From positions 4,712,001 to 4,776,000 of the forward strand of contig NZ_JBHRYQ010000001.1 of NCBI RefSeq assembly GCF_042649125.1: a stretch of DNA of 64,000 bases, in the 5' to 3' direction. Shown piece after piece: positions 10,078 to 19,207 of this stretch. This DNA is from Leadbetterella lacunae. GTDB lineage: Bacteria > Bacteroidota > Bacteroidia > Cytophagales > Spirosomataceae. Both the position numbers and the translations under genes were made by a program. A model generated the notes under the pieces. That model was not told where the DNA came from, searched no databases, and saw only the letters and a list, made by a program, of their open reading frames with translations. How positions within the stretch are numbered: the stretch's first letter is position 1; every line of letters begins with the position of its first letter.

Positions 10078-11106
10078 ATGGTAAAAATAGGTAATATAGA
10101 TTTAGGTGAGTTTCCACTTTTGTTGGCTCCTATGGAAGACGTGAGCGATCCGCCTTTCCGTCAGGTGTGTAAAGAAAATGGAGCTGACATGATGTACACA
10201 GAGTTTGTGTCATCAGAAGGTTTGATTCGTAATGCGGCCAAAAGTGTGCAGAAACTAGACATTTTTGAATACGAAAGACCTGTAGGTATTCAGCTATTCG
10301 GAAGTGATGTAGAAACTATGGCTGAATGTACACGTATAGCCACAAAAGCTCACCCAGACTTGATTGATATTAACTACGGATGTCCAGTTAAGAAAGTAGC
10401 ATGTAGAGGGGCTGGAGCGGCACTTTTGCAGGATATTCCACTCATGGCTAGAATGACAGAAGCGGTAGTGAAAGCTACGCATTTGCCAGTTACGGTAAAA
10501 ACAAGATTGGGCTGGGACGAAGCCACCAAAAATATTGAGGAAGTAGCTGAAAGGCTTCAAGATGTAGGTATTCAGGCATTGAGCATACATGGCCGTACGC
10601 GTGCACAACTATACAAAGGCGAAGCAGACTGGAGATTGATAGCCAAAGTAAAAGAAAACCAAAGAATAAAGATTCCGATATTTGGCAATGGAGATATCGA
10701 CTCGCCAGAAAAAGCCATGGAATATAAAAATAGATTTGGAATAGATGGCATCATGATTGGCCGTGCTGCTATTGGATATCCTTGGATTTTTAATGAAATC
10801 AAACATTTTTTGGCAACAGGCGAATACCTAGATGCTCCAACTATGATTCAAAGGGTGGCAGCAGCCAAACAGCACCTTATGTTTTCAGTGCAATGGAAAG
10901 GGCCAGTTTTGGGTATTTTAGAAATGAGAAGACATTATTCCAATTATTTTAAAGGTTTGCCTCATTTTAAAGAATTCAGAATGAAGCTGGTGCAAAGCAT
11001 GGAGCTAGATGAGATTTTAGAAACTATGGATATAATTCTTAAAGAATTTGACGGCGTGATTTTAGAAACCAAAGCAAAGGTGGTCGCTTATGGTGGCATA
11101 GATTGA
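10078..11106 (+). CDS. dusB: tRNA-dihydrouridine synthase (DusB type)
   Basis: FMN-dependent TIM-barrel enzyme that reduces uridine in the tRNA D-loop using NAD(P)H. Family motifs: LLLAPMEDVSDPPFR at 14-28, the signature IDINYGCPVKKVACRGAGAALL with catalytic Cys102, VKTRLGWD, IHGRTRAQLYKG, IPIFGNGDI and the phosphate-binding MIGRAAIGYPWIF. Length of 342 is normal. In a 5' tight arrangement with its own -7 box; a strong bidirectional terminator separates it from convergent secA. Confidence 0.95.
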   Translation: MVKIGNIDLGEFPLLLAPMEDVSDPPFRQVCKENGADMMYTEFVSSEGLIRNAAKSVQKLDIFEYERPVGIQLFGSDVETMAECTRIATKAHPDLIDINYGCPVKKVACRGAGAALLQDIPLMARMTEAVVKATHLPVTVKTRLGWDEATKNIEEVAERLQDVGIQALSIHGRTRAQLYKGEADWRLIAKVKENQRIKIPIFGNGDIDSPEKAMEYKNRFGIDGIMIGRAAIGYPWIFNEIKHFLATGEYLDAPTMIQRVAAAKQHLMFSVQWKGPVLGILEMRRHYSNYFKGLPHFKEFRMKLVQSMELDEILETMDIILKEFDGVILETKAKVVAYGGID

Positions 11107-11136
11107 GAGGGTAGTATTTTTTTGAAAAGCCATAAA

Positions 11137-11172
11137 AAAAAGTCCAGTGAACATTATTCGCTGGACTTTTTA
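11137..11172. terminator. Bidirectional terminator between dusB and secA
   Basis: A 14-bp stem (AAAAGTCCAGTGAA / TTCGCTGGACTTTT, one G-U pair) with a 5-nt loop. There is a T run on each strand after the stem, so it serves both convergent genes. Confidence 0.9.
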
Positions 11173-11189
11173 CATTTGGTGTCTTGTTA

Positions 11190-14100
11190 TTAATCTACAA
11201 TAACGGCTTCCCCACGCATCACATCATCTTCTACATGTTTGAATTTGACGTCTTTTTTAATGGTTCCGTTTTTGTATTGTACGTTTACTTTATCATTTCT
11301 GTTAGCCACTTTTTGCGATTTTGCAGGCTCTAGCATGGTAGCTGAGCTTCCGCCTTCGCCATCGTCTGTTCTGTTAGTTGATAGTTTAGGCTTGTCGTTT
11401 TTAGGCGGCGTAACCATTTGTTGGAAACGCATTTCTACAACATTGGCTTTCATTAAGAAGCTTACTGTGTTAGTGTTTACTTTGCTCAAGAAGTTTTGGA
11501 ATAACTCCACTGCTTCAAATTTGTAAATCAATAATGGATCTTTCTGCTCATAAGATGCATTTTGAACCGATTGCTTTAGGTCGTCCATGTCTCTCAAGTG
11601 CTCTTTCCATTCTTGGTCAATAATATTGAGGGAGATATTTTTCTCCATTTCTAATATCACCTCTTTACCATCTGAATTTACTGCTTTTTTCAAATCGGTA
11701 AATACTGCAATGTTATGGTTTCCGTCACCTACTACGGCCATAAAAGGCTCGTCTATAACGGCTTGTCTATCTTTTAATACATTTTCAAGAGCAGGCACAA
11801 TATTCTTACGGATAGCATCATTCTTTTGTTTGTAATGTTTAGCTGCTTCCTCGTATAGTTTTTGGTTCAATGGAGAGCCACCTTTCACAAATTCCGCTTG
11901 GGTAATTTCAGATTTGAAACCTAGTTTCTGCATGGTTCTCACCTCAAATTCATCATAATTTCCACTAGTAGATTTTATGATGTCTACACAAGTATCAAAT
12001 ATTATATTCGCGATATCTACAGCTAGTCTATCTCCAAACAATGCGTTTTTACGTCTTTTGTAAATAGTATCACGCTGAATGTTCATGACATCATCATATT
12101 CGATAAGTCGCTTACGCATACCGAAGTTGTTTTCCTCTACTTTACGTTGAGCACGTTCTATCGAGTTGGTAATCATCGAGTGCTGAATCACTTCGCCCTC
12201 TTCCATTCCCATACGGTCCATAACCTTGGCTATTCGGTCTGAACCAAACATACGCATTAGGTTATCTTCTAAACTCACAAAAAACTGAGACGAACCTGGA
12301 TCTCCTTGTCTACCTGCTCTACCTCTAAGCTGACGGTCAACACGTCTTGACTCGTGCCTTTCTGTACCGATAATTGCCAAACCGCCCGATTGTTTACTTT
12401 CGGGGGTAAGTTTTATATCTGTACCTCTACCGGCCATGTTGGTAGCTATAGTCACTGTGCCAGGTTTCCCTGCTTCGGCTACTACATCTGCTTCTTTGGC
12501 GTGTTGCTTTGCGTTTAATACCTGGTGGGTAATTTTACGCATGGTTAGCATTCTGCTCAATATCTCTGAGTTTTCCACTGAAGTAGTACCCACTAAAACC
12601 GGCTGACCTTTACCCACTAGTTCAACTATTTCGTCTACTACCGCATTGTATTTCTCTCTTACAGTTTTATAAACCTTATCTTCTCTGTCGTCTCTAATAA
12701 TTGGTCTGTTTGTAGGAATACTTACTACGTCTAACTTGTAGATTTTCCAGAATTCACCAGCTTCAGTTTCGGCTGTACCTGTCATACCGGCAAGTTTGTG
12801 ATACATTCTGAAGTAGTTCTGAAGAGTAACAGTAGCGTAGGTTTGTGTAGAGTCTTCTACTTTTACGTTTTCTTTAGCTTCTACCGCTTGGTGAAGTCCG
12901 TCAGACCATCTACGGCCTTCCATGATACGACCCGTTTGCTCATCTACGATTTTTACTTTACCATCCATGGTTACGTAGTCTACGTCTTTTTCGAAGACAG
13001 TGTAGGCTTTCAGTAACTGGTTGACAGCGTGAATACGCTCAGCTTTGGTTGAATAGTCTCTGATAAGCTCGTCATTTTTCAATATTTTTTCTTCTCCGCT
13101 GATGTCCATTTTTTCAATATTGGCCATCTCAACGCCAAGGTCTGGCATGATAAAGAAGTTAGGATCTTGGTCGATTGACGAAAGGAACTCAAGTCCTTTG
13201 TCTGTAAGTTCTACCGAGTTGTTTTTTTCCTCAATAGTAAAATACAAAGGAGAATCTGCCTCTGGCATCATTTTTTGGTTTTCAGCCAAATAGATTCCTT
13301 CAGTTTCTAAAAGAAGCTTTTTATTCCCTAGTTCAGAAAGGTATTTGATTAAAGGTTTGCTTTTTGGTAAACCTCTGTGTGCTCTAAACAAAGCCAAACC
13401 ACCATCTTTTTTATTTCCTTCAGCTATTAATTTTTTAGCCTCTATCAAAAATCCACTCACGATATTTTTTTGTACTTCTACTATCTGAGAAACTCTTGGC
13501 TTTAATGTATTGAAAAGTTCGTCGTCGCTTTTCTTGGTCATAGGTCCACTGATAATCAATGGCGTACGAGCATCATCAATTAACACGGAGTCAACCTCAT
13601 CTACCATTGCATAATGTGGGGGTCTTTGAACCATTTCGGCAGGGTCGCTCACCATGTTATCTCTTAGGTAGTCAAAACCAAACTCGTTGTTTGTACCGTA
13701 AGTTATACCCGCATTGTAAGCGTCTTTTCTTGCGGCTGAGTTTGCTTGGTGCTTATCTATACAATCACATGTAATTCCGTTAAATTCAAAAATAGGGGCC
13801 ATCCACTCAGAGTCACGTCTTGCTAGGTAGTCGTTAACAGTTACTATGTGAACACCTTTTCCTGCAAGGGCATTTAAGAAAGCAGGGAACGTAGCCACCA
13901 AAGTTTTACCTTCACCCGTTGCCATTTCAGAAATGCTTCCTTTGTGAAGTGCCGCACCACCGATAATCTGAACATCGTAATGTTCCATATCCCATTTGAT
14001 AAGACTTCCAGCAGCTAGCCATTCGTTTTTCCAGATGGCTTTTCCGTCTACTATCGTGATGTGCGATTTTTTCATGGCTAACTCTCTGTCGAGCATATTA

Positions 14101-14507
14101 GCCGTAACTACAATCTCACTGTTGTTTTTAAATCTTCTTGCTGTTTCTTTTACGATTGCGAACGCCTTAGGTAAGATTTCAAGAAGCACTACTTCTAGTT
14201 CTTCGTTTCTCTTTTTCTCTAATTCATCTATTTTTTTGAAGATAAGCTCTTTAGCATCAATATTATCGCCTGCGTCATTATTGGCTTCCGTTTTAAGTCT
14301 CGCTACCTCATTATCTATGTGTGAGAGCCTCTCAGCGATATATGCTTTTAAATTGTCTGTTTGTGCTCTAAACTCATCGTGACTTAGGTCTTTCAGTTTT
14401 ACGAACTCCTCGTTTGTAGCAGCTACATAGGGTGTAAGCTGTTTTATATCTTTGTCTGACTTGGTACCAAATATCTTGGTGATACCCTTGGTTAAAAAAT
14501 TAAGCAT
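11190..14507 (-). CDS. secA: Preprotein translocase ATPase SecA
   Basis: Motor of the Sec export pathway; drives unfolded preproteins through SecYEG. Walker A MATGEGKT at 195-202, DEVDSVLID (Walker B), GTDIKLTPES, and the motif VI region GRAGRQGDPGSSQFF are all seen. At 1105 residues it is about 200 longer than E. coli SecA. Part of the extra length is a coiled, charged insert near residues 60-110, and part lies between the first nucleotide-binding and cross-linking domains, as in other Bacteroidota. The C-terminus has no Cys-rich zinc motif (no CPCGSGKKYK), ending instead in a charged tail. The TAAATTTG box upstream probably drives it as a single gene. Confidence 0.97.
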   Translation of the reverse strand: MLNFLTKGITKIFGTKSDKDIKQLTPYVAATNEEFVKLKDLSHDEFRAQTDNLKAYIAERLSHIDNEVARLKTEANNDAGDNIDAKELIFKKIDELEKKRNEELEVVLLEILPKAFAIVKETARRFKNNSEIVVTANMLDRELAMKKSHITIVDGKAIWKNEWLAAGSLIKWDMEHYDVQIIGGAALHKGSISEMATGEGKTLVATFPAFLNALAGKGVHIVTVNDYLARRDSEWMAPIFEFNGITCDCIDKHQANSAARKDAYNAGITYGTNNEFGFDYLRDNMVSDPAEMVQRPPHYAMVDEVDSVLIDDARTPLIISGPMTKKSDDELFNTLKPRVSQIVEVQKNIVSGFLIEAKKLIAEGNKKDGGLALFRAHRGLPKSKPLIKYLSELGNKKLLLETEGIYLAENQKMMPEADSPLYFTIEEKNNSVELTDKGLEFLSSIDQDPNFFIMPDLGVEMANIEKMDISGEEKILKNDELIRDYSTKAERIHAVNQLLKAYTVFEKDVDYVTMDGKVKIVDEQTGRIMEGRRWSDGLHQAVEAKENVKVEDSTQTYATVTLQNYFRMYHKLAGMTGTAETEAGEFWKIYKLDVVSIPTNRPIIRDDREDKVYKTVREKYNAVVDEIVELVGKGQPVLVGTTSVENSEILSRMLTMRKITHQVLNAKQHAKEADVVAEAGKPGTVTIATNMAGRGTDIKLTPESKQSGGLAIIGTERHESRRVDRQLRGRAGRQGDPGSSQFFVSLEDNLMRMFGSDRIAKVMDRMGMEEGEVIQHSMITNSIERAQRKVEENNFGMRKRLIEYDDVMNIQRDTIYKRRKNALFGDRLAVDIANIIFDTCVDIIKSTSGNYDEFEVRTMQKLGFKSEITQAEFVKGGSPLNQKLYEEAAKHYKQKNDAIRKNIVPALENVLKDRQAVIDEPFMAVVGDGNHNIAVFTDLKKAVNSDGKEVILEMEKNISLNIIDQEWKEHLRDMDDLKQSVQNASYEQKDPLLIYKFEAVELFQNFLSKVNTNTVSFLMKANVVEMRFQQMVTPPKNDKPKLSTNRTDDGEGGSSATMLEPAKSQKVANRNDKVNVQYKNGTIKKDVKFKHVEDDVMRGEAVIVD

Positions 14508-14548
14508 GTTTATAATTAAGTTCGTAAATATCTATGTTAATCGAAATG

Positions 14549-14581
14549 CAAATTTACTGAATTTCAACGTTTTGATAACAA
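14549..14581 (-). promoter_or_regulatory. Promoter of secA
   Basis: On the minus strand TAAATTTG (plus-strand CAAATTTA at 14549-14556) matches TAnnTTTG. A TTG (CAA at 14579-14581) lies 22 nt upstream as a possible -33 element. Confidence 0.6.
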
Positions 14582-14766
14582 CAATAGTGCTGTAAATCAA
14601 AAAAAATACAAGAATGGTCATTTTGTCAGTAAATACCCATACCGTAATGTAACAATTTTAAAAGAGTAAGAGTTTGAAAAGTAGGAGATTAGGCTTGAAT
14701 TTTGCCTTTGTAAATATTAAATGAAGATATCTGACAAAACGACAATATAAGGGTCCTTGTTTTGAG

Positions 14767-15069
14767 TCAAGAAGGATAATAGGTGTCAAATATTCTCTTA
14801 GAAATGATATTGCTTATGCGTTTGCTAGATTCTTTTCTATTTTCGAAAAACCATTTTAGGTTTTCTGTACTCATTTTAGAGAGTACCGCTCCAATCAAAA
14901 TATTCTTTAAAACGTAATCTGACTTTATTTTTTGCTCAATCAAATCTCTTATTTCAGAAACTTTCTGCGGTTTTATTTCAATGCTTTCGTCTGCTATTTG
15001 AATTATAAAGTCGTGAAGTGATTTAATAATTGGTCGCAAAACATCGTTCTGAAAATCTTCAATATCCAT
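14767..15069 (-). CDS. Small protein of unknown function
   Basis: A 100-residue, mostly helical, charged protein (starts MDIEDFQNDVLRPIIKSL) with no signal peptide, membrane segment or Cys. I do not recognise a family. It lies 5 nt after the DUF4230 gene on the same strand, so it is very likely translated from the same transcript as ccmF-DUF4230. The 260 nt before secA hold the secA promoter and nothing else I can name. Confidence 0.65.
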   Translation of the reverse strand: MDIEDFQNDVLRPIIKSLHDFIIQIADESIEIKPQKVSEIRDLIEQKIKSDYVLKNILIGAVLSKMSTENLKWFFENRKESSKRISNIISKRIFDTYYPS

Positions 15070-15074
15070 ATATA

Positions 15075-15677
15075 TTATTTCAGCCTATTTAGGCTTCCTT
15101 GTAGTTTGTAATGGATAACTACTTTCTTTTTGGTTATGTTTTCTAACAAAGGTTTAAAAATCAGATCGGCATTTCTTTTTGTTTGCTCCAATATATCGGA
15201 AGCTAGTGCTTCTTTCAATATCTGTGCTTCTGCTTTTCGGTAGGCTTCGTCGAGCAAAACGGCTTCATTCATAAATGCGTAGTCAGTTTTGTAAATCTTT
15301 GATTTACTATGATCTATTTTATAATTGCAGATTTCGGGTTGTGGAAGGGTTATTATAAGTGTGTCGTTCTCCATAATAATGTCTTCTTCCTTAATTTTGG
15401 TTAGGTCTATGCAGCCAATGGCTTCGCCCTGCACAATCAAAAGAGCCTTTGGGTCGGGCAAGAAATCTCTCTTTATTTCTTGCTCGACCACGTCTCTGTA
15501 GCTAAACTTTATGAGTTCGAGTTGACCCATGTTTGTTAGTTCCTTAAGCACCATATTGTGAGTGGTGATGACCTCGTCTTCGCCCCAAATCTTAAAGTTT
15601 TTTGCTTTTTCCCAAATAAAAATAGAGCCAAAAATAAGCAAAACCAATATTCCAAATCTCACAAGGTTACGTATCAT
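15075..15677 (-). CDS. DUF4230 family membrane-anchored protein
   Basis: A 200-residue protein with an N-terminal membrane anchor at about 4-22 (NLVRFGILVLLIFGSIFIW) and an extracytoplasmic domain. The layout, with VLKELTNMGQLELIKFSYRDVVE, a GEAIGCIDLTKI core and a C-terminal helix, matches the DUF4230 family. Its function is unknown. It is 14 nt downstream of the heme lyase gene and 5 nt upstream of the 100-residue gene. The position suggests a link to cytochrome c maturation or to envelope upkeep, but that is inference from context. Confidence 0.8.
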   Translation of the reverse strand: MIRNLVRFGILVLLIFGSIFIWEKAKNFKIWGEDEVITTHNMVLKELTNMGQLELIKFSYRDVVEQEIKRDFLPDPKALLIVQGEAIGCIDLTKIKEEDIIMENDTLIITLPQPEICNYKIDHSKSKIYKTDYAFMNEAVLLDEAYRKAEAQILKEALASDILEQTKRNADLIFKPLLENITKKKVVIHYKLQGSLNRLK

Positions 15678-15691
15678 AGCGAAGGTGCTTA

Positions 15692-18217
15692 TTATTTAAG
15701 AGCGATTCTAAATCTACGTGTTGCCGCTATCAATATTCCGATAATCAATAATGCGGTCCCCATCCAAAGCATATTTATGCCTGGTTTTTCAATGGCTTTC
15801 AAAACTATATAATCTCGCTCGCCACGGCTTATTGCAAAAGTAAATTTGCCCGTAGCTGGGTCTATAGCTGTAAGCTGTGCTCTAATTCCTAACTCGTTGC
15901 TGATGACAGGTTTCGACCATATTTCTCTATTTTTAATAGCAAAAACAGGCTTCATAACCCTTTCTCCATCTCTTTCAAGAATCCTTAGCGTAGCTTGTGC
16001 AGCGGCATCGCCTTCATTTAGGGGTAAGCCATCAAGTTCATTTACTGCCGAAACTTGGTCGAGTATTGCTACATAATCATTTAAGAAAAAAGTATCTTTC
16101 AGCATAACTGTAAATGACTCAGGTGCCGACCACGTGCGGTCTTCGTCTGTGGTCACGTAGTTTACGTGCGTATATATATCTTTGTTCCAGTATTTTTTGA
16201 TATCTGGAGAAGCCACATTACCCATTTTGGGGTTTATTTGGTACCTCGGATAAAAATTAAAGTCTGCCCCTTTTTTGTCAGAATAATTAACTTGGTAATA
16301 CGTATTTGACGCTTCGTATTCTAAGGTATCGCCTTTTTTAGCATAAAATTTATCGCCATCCATTACGTCAGCTCGTGCTATACCTTTATAGTCGCTGTCA
16401 GGTATTGGTTGAATAAATTTCTTCTCGATATATCCTGGAATATTTCGAATGTCTACAAACTCTCCTCTATAGTTTAGTTCAAAATCTTGAATTTTAGAAG
16501 GTCTATTTAAATATAGAAGTACATTTTCTTTGTTGTCTTTGGCGGTTTTAAATATTTTTTCCTCGGCCAAATTAAGCGAAATTACTTTTTCGTAAGCAGA
16601 AGAATACATAATGCCGATTAGCATAAATGCTACCCCGATGTGCGTCAAGGCACCACCTGCTACTTTTACATTTCCTTTGATGATATCAAGTAAAATATTT
16701 AAGTTAATAACCACCGAAAACAAACTCGCAGTTAACAATATAATGTGCTGCCACTTGTTTACTCCTGTAAAAGTGATAGCCAAAGCCGAAATCAACAGCG
16801 TGATGATTAAAGGATTAGTTAACTTATTTATAGAGTTTTTGTCGATTCTTTTCCACCAAAAAAACTGTGCGATGCCACTCAATATTACAATACCCACAAA
16901 TAGCCACATCTGAAAAACAGTATAATGTTTAAGTGGCTCAGTTGGCATTGCCATGTTGAGTTTGAAATTTAGTAGCTCCGCTATTTTATTGTATACCGGA
17001 ATAGAAGTGGTTACCGTTACTTGAAAGGCCGCCAAACTTAAAACTGTAACTCCTAAAAACATCCAAAACTCAGCAGTGTAAGTAGAAACTTCCTTGCCGT
17101 CTTTTGGTAGGTGTTTCCATCTAAATGCTAACAAAACAATGGAAAGTATAGTGAAGAATAATAAGTAAATTAACAGTTGCCCAGAAAGACCTAAATCTGT
17201 AAAAGAGTGAACTGAGGCATTTCCTAAGATACCACTACGTGTTAAAAACGTAGAATATAAGATTAAAATAAACTGAGCGATTACCAAGATGTAGGTATAC
17301 TTTAATGCAGAAGAACTCTTTTTGGCCAAAAGCATCGTGTGAAAACTACCCACGAGCACCAACCAAGGCACATAAACGGCGTTTTCAACAGGGTCCCAGT
17401 TCCAATATCCACCAAAGTTTAACGTTTCGTAGGCCCATATGGCACCCATCATAATACCCGTGCCCAATATTACGGCCGATACTAAAGTCCAAGGCAAAGC
17501 GGCTTTTATCCAGCCGGAGTAATCTTTTTTCCATAAACCTGCGATAGCAAAAGCAAATGGAATAAGCGTAGTAGCGAAACCTAAAAACAGAGTAGGAGGG
17601 TGAATCACCATCCAGTAGTTTTGTAAGAGTGGGTTAAGACCGTTTCCGTCTTTTGGTAAAAAATCAGGCTGCATTTTCCAAACTGGAAGGTTAGGCATAG
17701 ATTCTCTTAAAAGTAGGAAAGGGGTACTTCCGATTTTTAATTCTCCCCAAATCACCACTCCTAATATCATAGAAGTTAAAAATACTTGTACTGCCGCAAA
17801 AACGGTCATCATTGGGCTTTCCAAGTTTTTGTTTTCGTTCTTTTTGTTTTTAAACCAAAGAATCAAAATAACGCCAAGTATTACATTCCAAAACATCCAA
17901 AGCAAAAAGCTACCTTCTTGGTCTTGCCAAAAACATGAGATGGCATAGCCAAGCGGAAGGCTCAGCGAGGTGTTGTCCCAAGCGTAATGATATTCGAAAT
18001 ATTTATTGAAAATAATGGTAAAAAGCGAGGCTACTATTAAAAGTATAAATGCAGTGTGAGCGTAGAAGCTCGTTTGTGCTACTTTTTTCCAAAATGCTTG
18101 GTCCTCTTTTTTATGGTCTCTCGAACTTAAGAAATATGCGTAGGTAGCTATAAGTGAAGTGATAAATGCAAATATTATCGAGTAATGACCGATTTGTCCT
18201 AAATAGGCTCTTAGCAT
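15692..18217 (-). CDS. ccmF: CcmF/NrfE-type cytochrome c heme lyase subunit
   Basis: Multispanning inner-membrane protein (841 residues) that transfers heme to apocytochrome c in the periplasm. Visible features: the WWD-type heme-handling domain GGYWNWDPVENAVYVPW at 269-285, the CcmF motif WQDQEGSFLLW at 97-107, and HPPTLFLG with a heme-ligand His at 206. A large soluble periplasmic loop lies between the late helices, and a final membrane helix (about 815-835) closes the protein. It is first in an operon with DUF4230 and a small gene. CcmE, which usually precedes it, is not next to it here. The organism makes c-type cytochromes, as the nos operon also shows. Confidence 0.93.
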   Translation of the reverse strand: MLRAYLGQIGHYSIIFAFITSLIATYAYFLSSRDHKKEDQAFWKKVAQTSFYAHTAFILLIVASLFTIIFNKYFEYHYAWDNTSLSLPLGYAISCFWQDQEGSFLLWMFWNVILGVILILWFKNKKNENKNLESPMMTVFAAVQVFLTSMILGVVIWGELKIGSTPFLLLRESMPNLPVWKMQPDFLPKDGNGLNPLLQNYWMVIHPPTLFLGFATTLIPFAFAIAGLWKKDYSGWIKAALPWTLVSAVILGTGIMMGAIWAYETLNFGGYWNWDPVENAVYVPWLVLVGSFHTMLLAKKSSSALKYTYILVIAQFILILYSTFLTRSGILGNASVHSFTDLGLSGQLLIYLLFFTILSIVLLAFRWKHLPKDGKEVSTYTAEFWMFLGVTVLSLAAFQVTVTTSIPVYNKIAELLNFKLNMAMPTEPLKHYTVFQMWLFVGIVILSGIAQFFWWKRIDKNSINKLTNPLIITLLISALAITFTGVNKWQHIILLTASLFSVVINLNILLDIIKGNVKVAGGALTHIGVAFMLIGIMYSSAYEKVISLNLAEEKIFKTAKDNKENVLLYLNRPSKIQDFELNYRGEFVDIRNIPGYIEKKFIQPIPDSDYKGIARADVMDGDKFYAKKGDTLEYEASNTYYQVNYSDKKGADFNFYPRYQINPKMGNVASPDIKKYWNKDIYTHVNYVTTDEDRTWSAPESFTVMLKDTFFLNDYVAILDQVSAVNELDGLPLNEGDAAAQATLRILERDGERVMKPVFAIKNREIWSKPVISNELGIRAQLTAIDPATGKFTFAISRGERDYIVLKAIEKPGINMLWMGTALLIIGILIAATRRFRIALK

Positions 18218-18250
18218 GATGGTTTTTTGATTCGTATTAAAATAAAGTAC

Positions 18251-18258
18251 AAATTTAT
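18251..18258 (-). promoter_or_regulatory. -7 promoter box of the ccmF operon
   Basis: Minus-strand TAAATTTG (plus CAAATTTA), 33 nt before the ccmF start. No clear -33 element. Confidence 0.5.
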
Positions 18259-18394
18259 TTATAAAAACCTTAAAACGACATTAAAACATAAATAATTAAA
18301 CCATATCATTAATATAAGCAGGTATGATTTTTGCAATTAGCTTTTATGATTCGAATTCGCCATTTTTGGTTTCTATCATCTAAAACGATTTTGT

Positions 18395-18835
18395 ATGAGA
18401 ACTAGTTTTTTGTTTTTGTTTTTTTTAGGAAAAAGTATTTTGGGTTTCGCTCAGGAGCCAACTCAGATGCATTTTTACAAGATTCAAGACCAAAGTTTTG
18501 AAGCGGTAAAAGCTATTGCCCAAAAAGAAAATAAAATGATTTTTATGGATGTATACACGGTTTGGTGTGGGCCTTGTAAATTGATGGATAAAAATACATT
18601 TTCTGATCCAAAGGTTGCTGAGAAATTTAATGCAGAATTCGTAGCATACAAAGTAAATGCGGAAGATTTGGCAGGCAGAGCTTTAGCTCAAGAATACAAA
18701 GTATACGCATATCCTACCTATTTGTTTTTTAGTCCGGAAGGTGCACTTATAAATAGATTGGAAGGAGTTTTTCCTCCCAAAAATCTGATGGAAGAGGCTG
18801 ATTATACCAAAGGGCTTTTGGCTAAATCAAAATAA
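18395..18835 (+). CDS. Secreted thioredoxin-like protein
   Basis: A 146-residue protein with a signal peptide (RTSFLFLFFLGKSILGFAQ) and one thioredoxin fold carrying the active site VWCGPCK (Cys58, Cys61) and a cis-Pro region YAYPTYLFF. It is probably a periplasmic disulfide reductase or isomerase; the partner is unknown. A role in keeping apocytochrome cysteines reduced is possible given the divergent ccmF gene. Its end overlaps the convergent GroES-like gene by nine bases. Confidence 0.9.
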   Translation: MRTSFLFLFFLGKSILGFAQEPTQMHFYKIQDQSFEAVKAIAQKENKMIFMDVYTVWCGPCKLMDKNTFSDPKVAEKFNAEFVAYKVNAEDLAGRALAQEYKVYAYPTYLFFSPEGALINRLEGVFPPKNLMEEADYTKGLLAKSK

Positions 18836-19207
18836 ATCTTCGGCTCGCTCCAATAGCATAATGGCTGTTTGAGGAATAATTACATACTTTTCTCCTTCGT
18901 ATTGAATTTCGATGGCATGGCGTTGTAAATATATTGCCAAGTCTCCTTCTTCTGCCTGAAGCGGCATATATTTAACTTTTTCTTCCGTATTTTTCCAAGG
19001 TTCTTCTTCTTGACTAAATGACGGCAAAGGATACCCTGGACCTACTTTTACGATGTATCCCGACTGCACTTCTTCTTTTTCGGTGATGGTTGGCGGTAGG
19101 TATAAGCCCGTGTTTGTTTTGTCTTTGGGGTTTTTGGGTCTAATCAAGACTTTGTCGCCAACTACTATTAATTTCTTCAGTTTATTATCTTTTGAAACAC
19201 CAATCAT
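18827..19207 (-). CDS. GroES-family co-chaperone-like protein
   Basis: Start set at the ATG at 19207, which overlaps the stop of the upstream gene as ATGA; a longer frame upstream adds only a lysine-rich leader. The product, 126 residues, has the chaperonin-10 fold outline: VVGDKVLIRPKNPKDKTNTGLYLPP at the start, an internal GYIVKVGPG, GDLAIYLQRHAIEIQYEGEKYVII near the end. It is longer than classic GroES and carries an insert (EEPWKNTEEK). It is therefore likely a second GroES-like protein rather than the partner of GroEL. It is translationally coupled to the D-threonine aldolase-type gene. Confidence 0.85.
   Translation of the reverse strand: MIGVSKDNKLKKLIVVGDKVLIRPKNPKDKTNTGLYLPPTITEKEEVQSGYIVKVGPGYPLPSFSQEEEPWKNTEEKVKYMPLQAEEGDLAIYLQRHAIEIQYEGEKYVIIPQTAIMLLERAEDLF

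Noticed and set aside
11239..14382. Several open frames on the plus strand opposite secA
   Set aside because: They mirror the coding strand of a clearly functional secA and show no domain of their own.
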